Assembly: GCF_943734655.1 (NCBI RefSeq)
Contig: NC_071355.1
Span: 79,311,449 to 79,375,448, forward strand
Reading direction: 5' to 3'
Length of the DNA: 64,000 nucleotides
Origin: Sabethes cyaneus
Lineage: Eukaryota > Arthropoda > Insecta > Diptera > Culicidae
Part shown: positions 10,136-22,212 of the stretch, piece by piece
How the letters are laid out: each line of letters opens with the position of its first letter
How positions within the stretch are numbered: position 1 is the first letter of the stretch
Notes under the pieces: model-generated
The model's input: the letters and a program-made list of their open reading frames with translations, nothing else
Told to the model about the DNA's origin: nothing
Databases searched by the model: none
Made by a program: the position numbers and the translations under genes

Positions 10136-13100
10136 GTATATGCCTGACCACATTTCAAGGTCAAGACTTAAACACGAGGTTAGCCTAACTCATAAATTAA
10201 TGAATAGGACGATCGTGTTCATTTCCAAGTCACTTTACTTAAAGGACATCAAAAACTAGTCAATATGTATTTTAGCTCCAAATTACAAGCCTCATTATCT
10301 GTTTCTATTTTAACCCAAACTTCTTGGTATAGAATCTCAAAAATTTTGTAAATATCTATCCAACATGGAAATACGTTTTGGTCTTACAATTTTGGTGGTT
10401 AAACAAAAATTGCCATATTTGTCGCCTGTTTCAAATCCTAATTGGCTCGTTGCGAGGAAAATACCTTATTTTCCAACCGAAGTCTGTAAACTATGTTTCT
10501 ATGATGGGACATTATTAAATGCGGCATTTGCCAAGTATTTTTCTGTCAATTGTTAAAAGGGGAAAACATTGGATGACATCAAAAGATCGACTAAATTATT
10601 TAATTATGTTTGCACGGATTCATTCATTTGAGTTGAGGTACCTCAAGCAATCCAGAAGAAAAAAACCTTTATTATATCTAAAATCCGTCAATCTTCTAAA
10701 ACTTACCGGCAGCCCATCATTATTGCCTGATAGTGTAGTTTTGCTGAAACGCAACAAACGAGAACAAAAAACCTCAAAATTTGGTTCATGCGTAACGAAT
10801 CGGTGATAGCTATCTTTGGCATGATTGCGCAGAATTCACCGTCTATAGTTTAATTACATAGATTGATGGGAAAATCTGTCAGTATACCGCACTTTGAATA
10901 ATCGGAAAACATCAAAGGCCGATCGCTAGTTTGACAAGCGGCGGCATAGGTTCAAGGGTGACCCTTTTGCGAACGATGATCGCATAAAGCTGTTTGACAA
11001 TTTCTGGATACCGACTCAAGGAGTTTCGGTAGTTGATTTTTGAAGGGTTATTCATGATCAAGGCCATGCGTTCCGAAAATGATAAGAAGTCATATAGTTT
11101 TAGAAATTTTTTGTGTGCATCTTATAACAATTATTAAAGTTTTTTTGTTTATTTGTTTAGCTTACTGTTAGTTTAATATAAAAGGTTGTTTTTGACATTT
11201 TGGTAGTGCTAACCGACTCTAAGCGAACTGAAATGATGCCAACTGCGCCTGAATTATTTAATTCCGTATGACGATATGAGCATTTGACATAAAAACCTGA
11301 TCAGACTCATCGTGGCTTAGCTTATTTATGAATGAATTTTGGTAACTAGCTGGCTTCTGTTCAAATTGCTATCGAGCAAGATCCTTCTGCGAATTGTTAC
11401 TCCCGATGTCCCAAAGGTGTTGAAAAAAATTCCGAGAATTTCACGGAGCATCTCTAAAATGCGTTAATGTTACCAAAATCAACTAAAAACTTTATGAATG
11501 AACTCGCCAGAAGCGAACTGCAGCTACTTTTTCTATCATGCCCCTTATGAGCAAGCCGCTAGCGGTGATTTCGCCAAGCGTTTCTTAACACACAATTGGC
11601 CCAACTATCAATCAATTTTTATTGACCTTAGCCAAATCCAATTGAATAAGAGCCGAAGTCTAGCAAGAAGGACGAATTCAAAAAGTGTCCTTTTCTTCCC
11701 ATTCTTTCCTCTATGCTCGCATTCGCTTGCGTTTATTCATATAACAAAGATCTATCGATCGCTTCGCCTATCTGTCGAGATTGCACTTCAGTGAATGGGA
11801 TGCACTTGGAAAATCGTTGTCAAATCCCACAAAACATTCAAACAAGCATCACTCCAGCAGCGTGATAAATTGCCGTTTGAAGTTGCGAGAGCCCTCTTGT
11901 AAGTTGGTATAAAAAGCGGAATAAAAAAGCGAATCCAGTGAAGGAATGTATGTAATCTTGCAAGCAGAATAGAACCTGATCTTATACGATTTACTTTCTT
12001 TTTCCTTCGCCGATTTGTATTCTTTTTGTGCAAATATAATGCCATCAGAACTGGAGAACAATGCATGCGAAGTAACTGTAGAATTGTGTCTGAAGTTTAT
12101 TGAAAAAATTGCAAAAGGACAATATGCAATACGATTTTCAAAATTTAAGTATACATACTTCAGCAAATATCTGGATATCTACTTAATTTACGTATAAGTA
12201 CGGATAAGATTAAATTCAAAACTTACGTCACATGTTTTTTTTATATCTTAAAAATATATTTAGATAATATCAGTTGATAGGTAATCAATCAAAATCAATC
12301 ACTGATAAATTATATTTTCTCTGTTCCAACAGTTTTTTTACATCAATAGCCACATTTTATAACTATCGTACGTGGAAGTATTGTCTGCCCAAAAAGTATG
12401 CATTGTAAAACAACATCAATGAGAGCTCTTGTAATAGGAACAACAGCTGCAATTAGGAAATAAATTAATCGATAAAAACAATCATCGATCTTGACCTTGT
12501 ATAGGCACGTTTTTGATTCCACCTCTATGTGCTGGCCCTGCCCATATATTTGCTCACTGCTCTCTTCTTGTCAGAATAGTCTTGCAAAGACCACGAAAGA
12601 ATAAATGTTTGCCATACTGTTTGTGCAGAATCATCTAACAATTTTCGAAGAGAAATTCGATAGACACGGTGTTGAAAACTAGAGCAAATTACTAAGGTCA
12701 TCGATATCGACATAATATGTACTTGACCCGTTTGCTTGCTTACCTGGATGAAGGTTTTATACTTACTTACTGTCAATCAATCGATGGGCTTATGGTTTTG
12801 AGCTTTATTCGCTCCATTATGAGTTGGATGCCAATGTTGATTTTAATCTCTAAAAAGTTGTGATTCAAACTCAGGAATGTTTTAGCAAACTATATAAACA
12901 ACAACACAACTGGTACAATTTAACAAAAGCAATATTTATAACAGTTATGATCCCTTAATAGGTAGAGATATCTGTTTACCTTTCACATACTTACCATCAA
13001 CTAATGCTTCATTAAATAACCGTGAGGCATATAATCACAATTACTGTCTTGTAACATTTTACTTTTACTCGAATACCTTTCGGCAATTTAGCTTCCTTTC

Positions 13101-15440
13101 ACACGATCCAGAAGATATTCAATCCAACCCTTTTCATTGCTAGGGGTTCATATTAATCCAACAGGTACACGAAAAAGAGGAATTGGCCAGTCATCGGATA
13201 AGTAAATATTTACAATCTCTTCATTCGGGTAAGATTCTAGCTACTGCTAGCAGCCAGCACCGTGAACCAATCACCAATACTCGGGATTTAGCCAGTCAAA
13301 TAAACATGACAATATTTATTCGCTCGTTTGTGTATTGACACCTATAGCACCGCGCGGCATAGTTTATTAATTGCCCTTTATATTCTATGCACGTCCAATT
13401 GAAATGTTTTTATTCTCATTCATGATTGAAATCTGTTTACGGACTCCATAGTCGTCGACATCCACTGTCCGGCACCATCAGTTCTTCCATGAAATGATCG
13501 TAGAATATTTTATCTTTTGTTATTAATATAATAGCTTCTCTTCCAAATATTGATTTACTTTTATAGGTTGATTTATACGATTATTCTAAACTGAAAGAAG
13601 GTGTGCTATTTGCGAGTTACCTTCATTGCGTCGCTCTTAAAAAGTGTTTTGAAAACATGGTGATGGACATGGACATGGACTGAACATGAAATATTACATT
13701 ACATTTATTTTATTGATTTTATTCAAGAATTGGTTGATCATATCTAATTAACATCAACATCAAGCAAATAGTTACTTCGTTTTGGTGGTGTTAGTGGTAA
13801 GTCTCAATTTGGCCACTTTTAATTGAAAAGACCTAAAGGCCTCTTTCACTACTATAACGGGTGACTACTAAAATTTTGGAGTTTATTTCTTAAGCTGTAA
13901 AAAAAGACAAAATTACTGTGAAAATATGTTCGGTCTGATCAAAATTAGTTCCATCGCTCCAACTTTTAAAGCGAAAAATCAAAAGTTTAGCTCAACAATA
14001 GTGTCTTCCAATGGTAGCAGCTTGAATAACTAAAGGTAGCAAGAAGATTGGTATGCTGATATCCCCCACTTAGTCAACCCATCGCTTGTAATAAGGTAAG
14101 GTAGTAGAGGAAAGCCACCATCATTACAAGGACTTGCCAATGTATGTGGGTAGAATTACAGTAGATCCAAATTTGATTATCAAATGAATTTCACTCTAAT
14201 GCTGTTACAGAAGGGCCAAAAGGGATTGGGCGGACCCACAAGCAGAGGCACTTGTGCGCATTCCGGGATTATAAGAGTCGCCTTCCAGCATTAGGATCCC
14301 TCCAACTAATGAATAAACGCATTTAAAAGAAAACAATTCTGGGTCGTCGTCCTTGTGAATGTAGCTCCCATTTCCGTGTTAGTACTGCTAAAATCGCGCT
14401 GTAACTCTATATCTACGCATACCTATTTTTAGCAGTACTATGCTAATTTTCCCTTTTCTAAAAGCCAAAGCATTTCTTTCATAAAACCGAAACAGTCGAA
14501 TAAGATGATCCTATAATGATATACCTAGCATGCTTTCCTTCGATCCTCGCGTACTCCATTCTCTGTACAATGATTATTATCATCTCATAATAACAACAAA
14601 TAGGATTTAATCTGCCCCGATCGGGTGCATGCACGAAAACAGTAACCGAATGGAATCATATGAGCGTGAAATATACACACAATGGAGTTGGCTGATGAAG
14701 GGTGCACAAATCATACTCATCTTCGTCCCGGTGGCGGTCGGCGGTCGCAGCTTCCCTTTCATTCCGTTTCCATTCATAGTTATATCTCCTTACAATGTTT
14801 ATCATATCGACTCGGATGGAAGGGTAAACAAATGCTGCGCAGGGTTAGTATGGCTACCGCCGTTCAGATACCGCATCACTACGGAAAAAATGTCTCTGAA
14901 CTGCAACAACCAGCACTGGGTCTGAAGCTAGCTACTGATATAATATATATAGTCTTCCAATAGCAGCACCCCATAACGGCTAATGATGATGATGAATGGT
15001 TTTCTAGCTTCTCAATTAAAAGGATTTTCCACTCCGTCAAATTTTGATTTTGATTAGCCAACAATATTTTGGTTTTGTTTGTTAAAGGTAGCTCGTGGGA
15101 TTCCAGCAGAAGAACACCAATTTTCCCGCGCCGTCTCTGCGAATCTTTAGTTAGTGATCTGTTGAATCCATTAATCGATCTTCAACACACGCCTTTTTGT
15201 AGCGGTTATTTGTTTATAAAGCAGCTACACGTGAAATAGGCAGGTAAGTAGATAACAAAATTTTAATTTCTTCTATTTGTATTAAATTTTGCCTACGTTA
15301 TGATAGGAGGTAACTTGCATCTTCTATACATCCTTTCGATCATTTTGACTCGAGAATCATTTTTAAAAGTGGCGTAAGAATTATGCTTATATGAAAAAAA
15401 TATTGTACGCTTAAAAAAGTTTCAGTATTTTTCGAAAATC
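10136..15440. other. No gene recognised; AT-rich
   Basis: Open frames here (up to 105 codons, at 11788-12166) lack any family resemblance and overlap on both strands. A 13-bp inverted repeat around GTACTGCTAAAA lies at about 14380-14442. ACTTACTTACT at about 12760 resembles the tetranucleotide tail of RTE elements, but no coding part is attached. Confidence 0.55.
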
Positions 15441-15550
15441 AGTAAAGCCTTGGGCTTAAACGTTTTTCTAAGACTTGACCCTTCTTTATCGACAGACATC
15501 ACAGCCGGCTATTAGATTACAGGACAGTTACTGGGCTAGTGCAACAATCC
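15441..15550 (-). repeat. Feilai-like SINE, 3' part
   Basis: Read on the minus strand it contains GTCCTGTAATCTAATAGCCG, GTGATGTCTGTCGATAAAGA and AAGCCCAAGGC, the body and 3' region shared with the other SINE copies. The tRNA-like head is absent. Confidence 0.6.
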
Positions 15551-16056
15551 TTTTCGAAAATCAGATAAAAACTTAAAATTAAAATATACAAAAAAGGTTC
15601 AATGATTTTTTCTATTTTAGAAAAAATGGAAAGTGGAAATAACATCTATTAACAAAGTGACTTTTATGAATTTTTACAAACTAAAGATTTTTACGTTTCA
15701 CGTATTTTGAAAATAAGAATAACAAAGTCTTCAGGAACATTTTTGTTGTACAACAGTTTATCAAGCGCTTGTTCCATTGGTTTTAGCTATACAATAGTTA
15801 AACAAACTACTCTTAAACAAACATGTTTTTTGGGTTAGTTCTCCAGTTATTTGGAAATAATGTTTGATTTATTTTATTTTAGTTTTTAATACGCTCTTTT
15901 CAAATGTGATTCGTGTTTTACCTCCCCGTCCGTAATATATCCGATAACTCAAATTGCTTACAACTTCCGAATCACCTTGTTAATTCAACAAATTGTTCAT
16001 TGAATATTTTGAAATTAACTAATGTTCATTTGAGCGTCTTAGTAGAATACCTGAAA

Positions 16057-16159
16057 CGATAAAAAATAAGAAAACAAAAGTTATTTATATCCTTTGCAGT
16101 AATTCTACTACTGGAGGACTAAAGGATATAAATAACGTTTGTTTTCTTATTTTTTATCG
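16057..16159. mobile_element. Short hairpin MITE
   Basis: A 103-bp near-perfect palindrome. The arms of about 39 bp begin CGATAAAAAATAAGAAAAC and read through TTATTTATATCCTTT, with one mismatch; the loop is about 25 bp. A transcript through it would fold into a tight stem. Confidence 0.75.
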
Positions 16160-16488
16160 AATATTTTGATTTTACCTTTCAAGATTGAGTATGTTGATTT
16201 TCTATTTTTTGGTGATTGTCGAAAAATAGTCAAAAGTTTTTTTAGTGCATATTTTTTATGCTTAAAAATCAAATTTTTACAACTTATTCTTCCATAGTTC
16301 AATCCATAGTTTGCGAGATACGATTTTTCAAACATAATACTTAGGGGGAAGTCCTCTATGGCCGGACACCAGGATTCCTCAAAAATAAAGACTGATATAA
16401 TCATTCGGAAAGCATGGAATAATAGTAAATTGTAAGATTTCATGGTATCCCAATTATGACGTCTTTGTTTCAAAAGGTAAACAAATGA

Positions 16489-17072
16489 AAACTGTCAAAC
16501 GCTAGGACAGAACGTGACATGTGGCTTCTTAAGGCCCGCGCAGAATTAGTACTTTATGGTAGCGTCTGCGTAGATTTGACAGATAATCTGTCAGATTGTG
16601 TGGGAGAACTGTCAGATTAACGCAAACGCAATCGTAAAGTACCAATTCTGCGCGGGCTTTTATTTTTCTTAACTTAGTTTTGGCGATTCCCTTTCAAAAT
16701 TTACTACGGCAACGAAAAGTGTTTGCGAAAACGTTTAAATTTCAGCTGCAGTTTATGATGATAACAAGCTACTTGTCCTAGTTGATCACTAATTACACAA
16801 AAATCGATCCAATCTGGCCGAATTACACTTACACATGTCAACACGCCACGTTAAACAAATTCTAAAAAACCTAGTAACAAGTAACGGGAAAAATTTTATG
16901 GTTTCGGTATTTGCTGTGGTTTCCAGCACCACTTTTACGCTTCCCTGGTGAATTTTTGTTTCTTCAGTTGCACGCATGAAATCAGCCAATCAGGAAGCTG
17001 GCTCTTTTTTGACAGAAAATTGACTCTTTTGAGACACAACGTGTCACGTCCTGTCCTAGGTCAAACGGTTTA
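16489..17072. mobile_element. Possible outer MITE with CTAGGACAG ends
   Basis: CTAGGACAGAACGTGACAT (16503-16521) is matched in inverse by TGTCACGTCCTGTCCTAGG (about 17041-17060), and the similarity extends outward through AAACGTTTGAC-like sequence. The 123-bp MITE at 16535-16657 lies inside. The ends are diverged, so the boundaries are approximate. Confidence 0.5.
16535..16657. mobile_element. Short MITE with GCCCGCGCAGAATT inverted ends
   Basis: The left end GCCCGCGCAGAATTAGTACT and the right end (its reverse complement with minor changes) form arms of about 45 bp that continue through GCGTCTGCGT and TCTGACAG-like blocks. The element is 123 bp with no coding capacity. Confidence 0.75.
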
Positions 17073-17429
17073 ACCCTTAAAACAAAGAGAATTGAGTAAA
17101 TTTCGTACAAGTATAGTTGCAAATTTTTTAATAAATAATAGATGCAATATTTTTGAGCGTTGGCTTGATAAAGTTATTTTCCGAAACAGTATAAATTTGA
17201 CATGAAAATATGTACAAGATTTTGAAGAAAAAACTTAAGTTTTTGAAACTATGTCGGGTTCTCTATGGCCGGACCTCATTCAATTTTTGAACGAACTTGC
17301 GATGTTCATGATGAGCTATACTCGTGATAAAGTCAAATGCCGATAAATGCATTATCGGCAACAGAAGCGAATAGTGTATGTTCATGAGGGACGTTCATCG
17401 ATTCAAATGTTCTTTTTTTCGTGAATTCT

Positions 17430-17752
17430 CCAACCACTGGTAATCCGGCATCTCTTCAGACCATCCTAAATTCCGTAGGGCGTAACGTATAAATTTTTTC
17501 TAGATTCGCTCGATTCGCTTTTTATGCACTTTGTAGAATGGTTGCCATACTATACTCGCATATTCAACACCACTGCGTACTAGGCCATTGTATAAAGAAA
17601 TAATAGTATAAGGGTCATTCAGTTCACCGCTAAGGCGTTTAATTAAGCCAAACAATGAGTTTGCTTTTGCGACTATCTTTTTAACATGTCGAACGAAATT
17701 AAGCCCGCTATCTATTTCCACTCCAAGATCACACACACTACCTCTTCGTGGT
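17430..17752 (-). pseudogene. Jockey-clade LINE reverse transcriptase, 3' segment
   Basis: The minus strand reads PRRGSVCDLGVEIDSGLNF, VKKIVAKANSLFGLIKRL, ISLYNGLVRSGVEYASIVWQ, then HKKRIERI, a stop, KKFIRYALRNLGW and MPDYQWLENSRKKEH. This is the thumb/C-terminal region of a Jockey-clade reverse transcriptase. Its upstream part continues at 18297-18403 and 21416-21440 and, less surely, near 22217-22290, with DNA elements in between. Confidence 0.8.
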
Positions 17753-18296
17753 ATCCCGAGCAGGAGCGAAGAGCAAAATAATATCAAAATGTGTTATTGT
17801 AAATCGAATAACTCATATCAAAATTTGGTCTTGTTTGGGCTGACATAGTTGGTAAACTAACAAAAAATAATATCAAAATTTTACTCCTTTAAGGCCAAAA
17901 GAATAACTACTTGTGTTATTTGAATAATAAAGCAATAACATGACTGTATTCAGAGTTTAGAATAACATATTTTAGTATTATTAAGGTATTGAATAACAAA
18001 TGCAGTAGTATATGAGATATTAAAAAATCATTTTATAAAATATTTATAATCTAAAATCTCTAATCAATAAAAAAAATTATATAAAATATATCGAATGACA
18101 TTTTAAGGCCAAAATAAGATATGATAACAAAATCAGTTATTAAACTCATCTTACAACCACTGTTTTAAATATCTACTCAATAATAAAATGTGTTATCAAT
18201 GTGTCTCCATATCTATTCAATAACAAAATATACCATTATAACATAGTTTGATATTGTTTTTATATTATTTTGCTCTTCGCTCCTGCTCGGGATTAT
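17753..18296. mobile_element. MITE with CCCGAGCAGGAGC ends, inserted in LINE
   Basis: The left end TCCCGAGCAGGAGCGAAGAG continues as CAAAATAATAT; the right end is its reverse complement, giving about 31-bp inverted termini. The interior is very AT-rich with repeated AATAACAAA/TGTTATT strings and no open frame. Removing it, leaving one TA or TAT, rejoins the LINE frame as LLESDIPRRGSVCDLG, so the insertion site is read directly. The 2-3 bp TA-type duplication fits a Tc1/mariner-like origin, but the class is not proven. Confidence 0.8.
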
Positions 18297-18403
18297 GTCA
18301 CTTTCCAATAAATACTCAAACAACAGTTTGTTTGGTTTTCGGGTGTACGATACCACACTGCACTTCGTCGTATTCATTTTGAGACCAAGCATTTCGCAGA
18401 AAG
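18297..18403 (-). pseudogene. Jockey-clade LINE, middle segment
   Basis: The minus strand reads VAFCEMLGLKMNTTKCSVVS, then YTRKPNKLLFEYLLESDI. It is the segment between the two flanking DNA insertions, continuous in frame with the 17430-17752 segment once the insertion is removed. Confidence 0.8.
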
Positions 18404-19199
18404 CGACGCACAGTGGGACGGATTCAAAAGAAGACGGACATCGATTTTTGTGACGAAACTATTAAAAATATCAACGTATTGTCTTTTGCGATGTTTCTTT
18501 GATTTATGAGAACTTTCTAATTGTATTAGAAAATTAGGCATTAAGGGGATAACACAACAGATAGAAAGAATAACTTTTTTGTTTCAAGCTTAACGTCTTC
18601 GATTGGTAAGATACATTTGTTGGAAATATTGTTTTGAGCAACTTCGCTGAACAAAGAAAGTAGCTATCTCGTAAGGGAAAAAAGTTACGGAGCAAAACTG
18701 GCGGGAACCCCCTTAATATTGGTTTTCCTCACATAGCTCTTTTATTTAAACTTCTATAAACATAAAATGTTCTGCAAAGTTGTAGAAATTGCTAATTTGC
18801 ATATTTTTGTAGAATATGCGGAAACTCTACAATCGCCGGTTTTCAAGTTGCTTAAAATTTTTGGTTTATTTAGTGCAAACTTTGAGGGGGTGCTTCTTGA
18901 GTAGGAGCAGAATGTAGCAGCTGACTTATAATGTTTTCGCAACATCCACTCTTCATGTATAAGAATATGCATAAATGACAGTGGGATCTCATGGGCCATA
19001 TGAGTAAACTGCATTTAAGTTTATTAGTTTTACAGCACAAAAAAAATCTTTAAAGTCGTACAAATCTCATTTTACCTTAAATTAGTTGATTTCTTTTACT
19101 AAACATGGCTTATATACACATAAACATAAAAACAAAGTTAAGCATGAATACCATAGCCAGGGTAACAAGTAAAATGAAGCCTAGGTGCTATTTTCGAAA

Positions 19200-19340
19200 G
19201 TTGGCCTTTTGGTTTTTTATTACGACAGACTTCACAGCCAATTGTATGAATACAGGACAATTGTAGGCATAGTGCTGGGATCCTATCGCAGCATCTCCCA
19301 GTAGAGATTCGAACAGGTGACATCTGGCTTGTTAGGTAGA
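19200..19340 (-). repeat. Feilai-like SINE copy
   Basis: Read on the minus strand it has a tRNA B-box-like TGTTCGAATCTCTACTGGG, the run GATGCTGCGATAGGATCCCA, then AGCACTATGCCTACAATTGT and CCTGTATTCATACAATTGG. The order matches the other SINE copies. It sits in the unpaired loop of the foldback element. Confidence 0.7.
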
Positions 19341-20231
19341 TATTTTTTACTTTAACTCTCTAACAAGTAACATCGAAAAAACATAAAACGTTCGAGCTAA
19401 TGACTTTTTCCTAGTTTCCGTGTCTCTAACGCTATATATAAATATTTTTTAAAAATAAAATGCATTACAAAATTTAAATAAAGCATATGAACAACTCACA
19501 AAAATGTTGAGGTCAATTAATTTACTCTATTCTCTAAAAGTAAAAATGACGGAAAAAATCTTTTTACAATTCTCATGAATTCTTGGCTTTGAGAGATGAT
19601 AACTCTTGAACGCATGGTCAGAATTTTGTAATCTTGTTTCCAAATTGTCAAGAATTCCTTTGTAAACAAACATTTTATATTGTTCATTCAAAACAAATTT
19701 CATATGTTGCTCTGAGGATCTAGGTCCACTGGCGGTCTTTCTTGTTGGAGAGTTAAATCTTCAAAACCGAAAAACTTAAATGCAGTTTACTCATATGGCC
19801 CATGAGATCCCACTGCCATTTATACATATTCTTATGCACGAAGAGTAGATGGTGCAAAAACATTATAAGTTAGCTGCTACATTGTGCTACTGACCAAGAA
19901 ACACCCCCTTAAAATTTGCACTAAATAAATCAAAAAATTTAAACAACTTGAAAACCAGCAATAGTAGAGTTCCCACATATTCTACAAAAATATGCAAATT
20001 AGTACTGTCTACAACTTTGCAGAACATTTCATGTTTATTGGAGTTGTAATAAAAGAGCTTTACGAGAAAAACCAATATTAAGGGGGTACCCGCTAGTTCT
20101 GTTCCGTAACTTTTTTCCCTTAAGAGATAGCTACTTTCTTTGTTCAGCGAAGTTGCTCAAAATAATATTATCAACAAACGTTTCTTACCAATTGAAGACG
20201 TTAAGCTTGAAACTAAAAAGTATTTTGACGT

Positions 20232-21202
20232 AGGACTACGTCTTACGGCAAGTTTTAAGATAGGGTGTCATTCCAAAAAATCGAAAAATGCGTCACGAAA
20301 ATTGAAAGGTTTTGAGCGCTAATTGCTTAGCGGTTTTTCGATCGATTTGCAATATTCTTACACCAACCGATCGGAAAATCTTCTAAGAATTGACCCAAAT
20401 GAAGAAAAGTATGGATTCTTGATGTTGAACTATTGAAAAATTGAAAATAATGAACCTATGTTTTATCAGAATTCTCGCTTCGTGATTGGTTGGAAGATTC
20501 TTTACGATGATCTAAACCTATACCAATTTGATATCTGTGCTTGGGAAGTAAGCCAAAACAAGTGACAAAGTTCCCTCATTTCAACAAGATTTCTTAACAC
20601 CGCGGTTCAACCTAGACCATTTTGATGTCCTTGCTTGGGAAGTACGCCAGAGAGAGTGACAAAGGCCCCACGTGCCAACAGATTTCTTACGAACGTGATT
20701 AAACCTAGTCCAACCTGATGTCTGTGTTAGGGAAGTGTGCCAGAAAAAATGACACAAGTCCGTTGTCCCAACAGATCGCAAATTCTTTACTGCGTGACGA
20801 TTAAACCTCGGCGAATTTGATATCTGTGTTGGAAAAATGTGCTACAGCTGTAGTGTACGGTTATAATACGGCTCTGTATGAATACGAATGCTTGCCGTTT
20901 CATTAGAAGTGTAGTGCAAAGATGTGCTGTTGATAAAATAGGATTGAATTGGTAAAATCCCTTCAACGTGAGAAACCATGGATAATAAAAACAATCTCTA
21001 ATTTCAGTAAGGTAGCAGGAAAGTAATAGTTTGTGTTCTTGATTTTGTTAAATTGTTTTCAAATGCACAATCTTTTGAGAATTGAACGTATGCAATGTTG
21101 CTACTTTGATAAATGTTACATGTAGCATGTATACATGAAGAATCGAATGATTACAAGCATGAATACATTCCACTATCACTACAAAGAGTCTTACGTAGTC
21201 CT
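20232..21202. repeat. Insert in foldback arm with AGGACTACGT ends
   Basis: This block has no counterpart in the left arm of the foldback element. It begins AGGACTACGT (20232-20241) and closes with the inverse ACGTAGTCCT (21193-21202), so it may be a separate inserted repeat. It contains the tandem array at 20480-20860. No coding capacity is evident. Confidence 0.5.
20480..20860. repeat. Tandem repeat, unit about 96 bp, four copies
   Basis: The phrase TGATRTCTGTGYTNGGGAAGT recurs at about 20528, 20621, 20718 and 20818. Each is preceded by a TTAAACCTA-like segment and followed by GTGCCAGA...TGACA and CCAACAGAT-like segments. Spacing is 93-100 bp with notable divergence between units. Confidence 0.75.
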
Positions 21203-21415
21203 GCGCCACCTATATATGCGGTCGTGTCTTGTACACAACCTCTCTGATTTTTTTCTATCTGTTACGTTATCCCCTTAAGCCCTAATTTTCTAATACAATT
21301 AGAAAGTTCTCACAAATCAAAGAAACATCGCAGAAGACAGTAAGTTGATATCTTTAATGGTTTCGTCACAAATATCGATGTCCGTCTTCTTTTGAATCCG
21401 TCCCACTGTGCGACG

Positions 21416-21440
21416 GACCAGTCCAAGCTATTCTGATTCA
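21416..21440 (-). pseudogene. Jockey-clade LINE, short segment between insertions
   Basis: The minus strand reads NQNSLDWS up to the CGACG duplication, in frame with VAFCEMLGLK after removal of the Transib-like element. The upstream continuation lies beyond the TTAA element (22217-22290) and may read through a SNKIAPIFV-like segment, which is uncertain. Confidence 0.55.
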
Positions 21441-21444
21441 TTAA

Positions 21445-22212
21445 GGCGGAACCGAAAGTGGCTAACGTTATTGTGTTAGTGCGACAAACACTGTACTGTA
21501 CATCTCATGTGTTCGTTAAAACCCTAAACGTTTATTTGAATATTGCATTAGTATTGGTAATATATGTCAAATAGCGGAGTTTGCAAACATAAACAGCTGA
21601 TCCGCAGCCAACCGCAACGACTACGAACATCTCGAAATATGGTTTGTTTTCTTTATCAAGGCATTCCGATTCAATCAAAATTAACAGCAGCAACTGAATA
21701 ATGCGTAGGATCACTAGGATGTTTAATTAATTCGCTTGCATCGGATTGCGTTTCTGATTCCTGCGTTTGCGTTTTGTTTGTTTATTTCACTCTAAGCTCA
21801 TCGATGCGGCGAAAGTTGAAAGCTCTTTAAAAGCTCATTGATGTGACGAAAGTTTGATACTGTGTTGCTGCTTTTTCGGAAATCGCTAGTTCAACGAAAT
21901 ATGTGCGCAACCAAATATCTATGAACTAATTCTAAATTATACATTGGTCGCTTTTATGAACACGTAATGATCGAGATGATCAGTTAAATTTATTTTCCAT
22001 TAGCAATTATGTTTTGCTGAGCGTTTATTGATACATAGCAGATCGATAAATTGAATTTACAAGTTCTAGGAAATTATAACAGCGCTGGAAGCACTGATTA
22101 CGTGGCGAAAGCGTGCTCTGCTAATACAGATGCATTTTTAAGGCGCAAAACAATACATGCTTCGAATGGTAGCCATTTACCCAGCCATCTTTGAGCCACT
22201 TTCGGTTTCCCC
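21445..22212. mobile_element. MITE with TTAA target duplication
   Basis: Both ends are bordered by TTAA (21441-21444 and 22213-22216). The left end GGCGGAACCGAAAGTGGCTA and the right end (reverse complement GGGGAAACCGAAAGTGGCTC) form imperfect inverted repeats. The 768-bp interior has no significant open frame. TTAA duplications are typical of piggyBac-type elements, so this may be a non-autonomous derivative. Confidence 0.75.

Larger units (their letters stand above)
18409..21410. mobile_element. Transib-like non-autonomous foldback transposon
   Basis: The element starts CACAGTGGGACGGATTC and ends with the exact reverse complement. The outer inverted repeats are about 168 bp (18409-18577 against 21243-21410) and very similar. 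A second inverted pair, 18580-19016 against 19784-20228, makes most of the element a long foldback. It is bordered by the direct repeat CGACG (18404-18408 and 21411-21415). Removing it with one CGACG restores the LINE frame SLDWSVAFCEMLG. Transib elements have 5-bp CGNCG-type duplications and CAC-initial termini related to RAG recombination heptamers; this terminus is exactly CACAGTG. No transposase is visible (only frames under 90 codons), so it would need a helper. A SINE (about 19200-19340) lies in the loop, and a 1-kb block with tandem repeats (20232-21202) interrupts the right arm. Confidence 0.78.

Noticed and set aside
16350..17275. Direct repeat CTCTATGGCCGGAC at about 16356 and 17259
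   Set aside because: It is too short, and the flanks do not align well enough to define an element or LTR pair; left as a coincidence or decayed repeat.
20480..20860. Possible CRISPR-like array
   Set aside because: The units are about 96 bp, diverged and without unique spacers, in a eukaryotic transposon-rich setting; it is an ordinary minisatellite.
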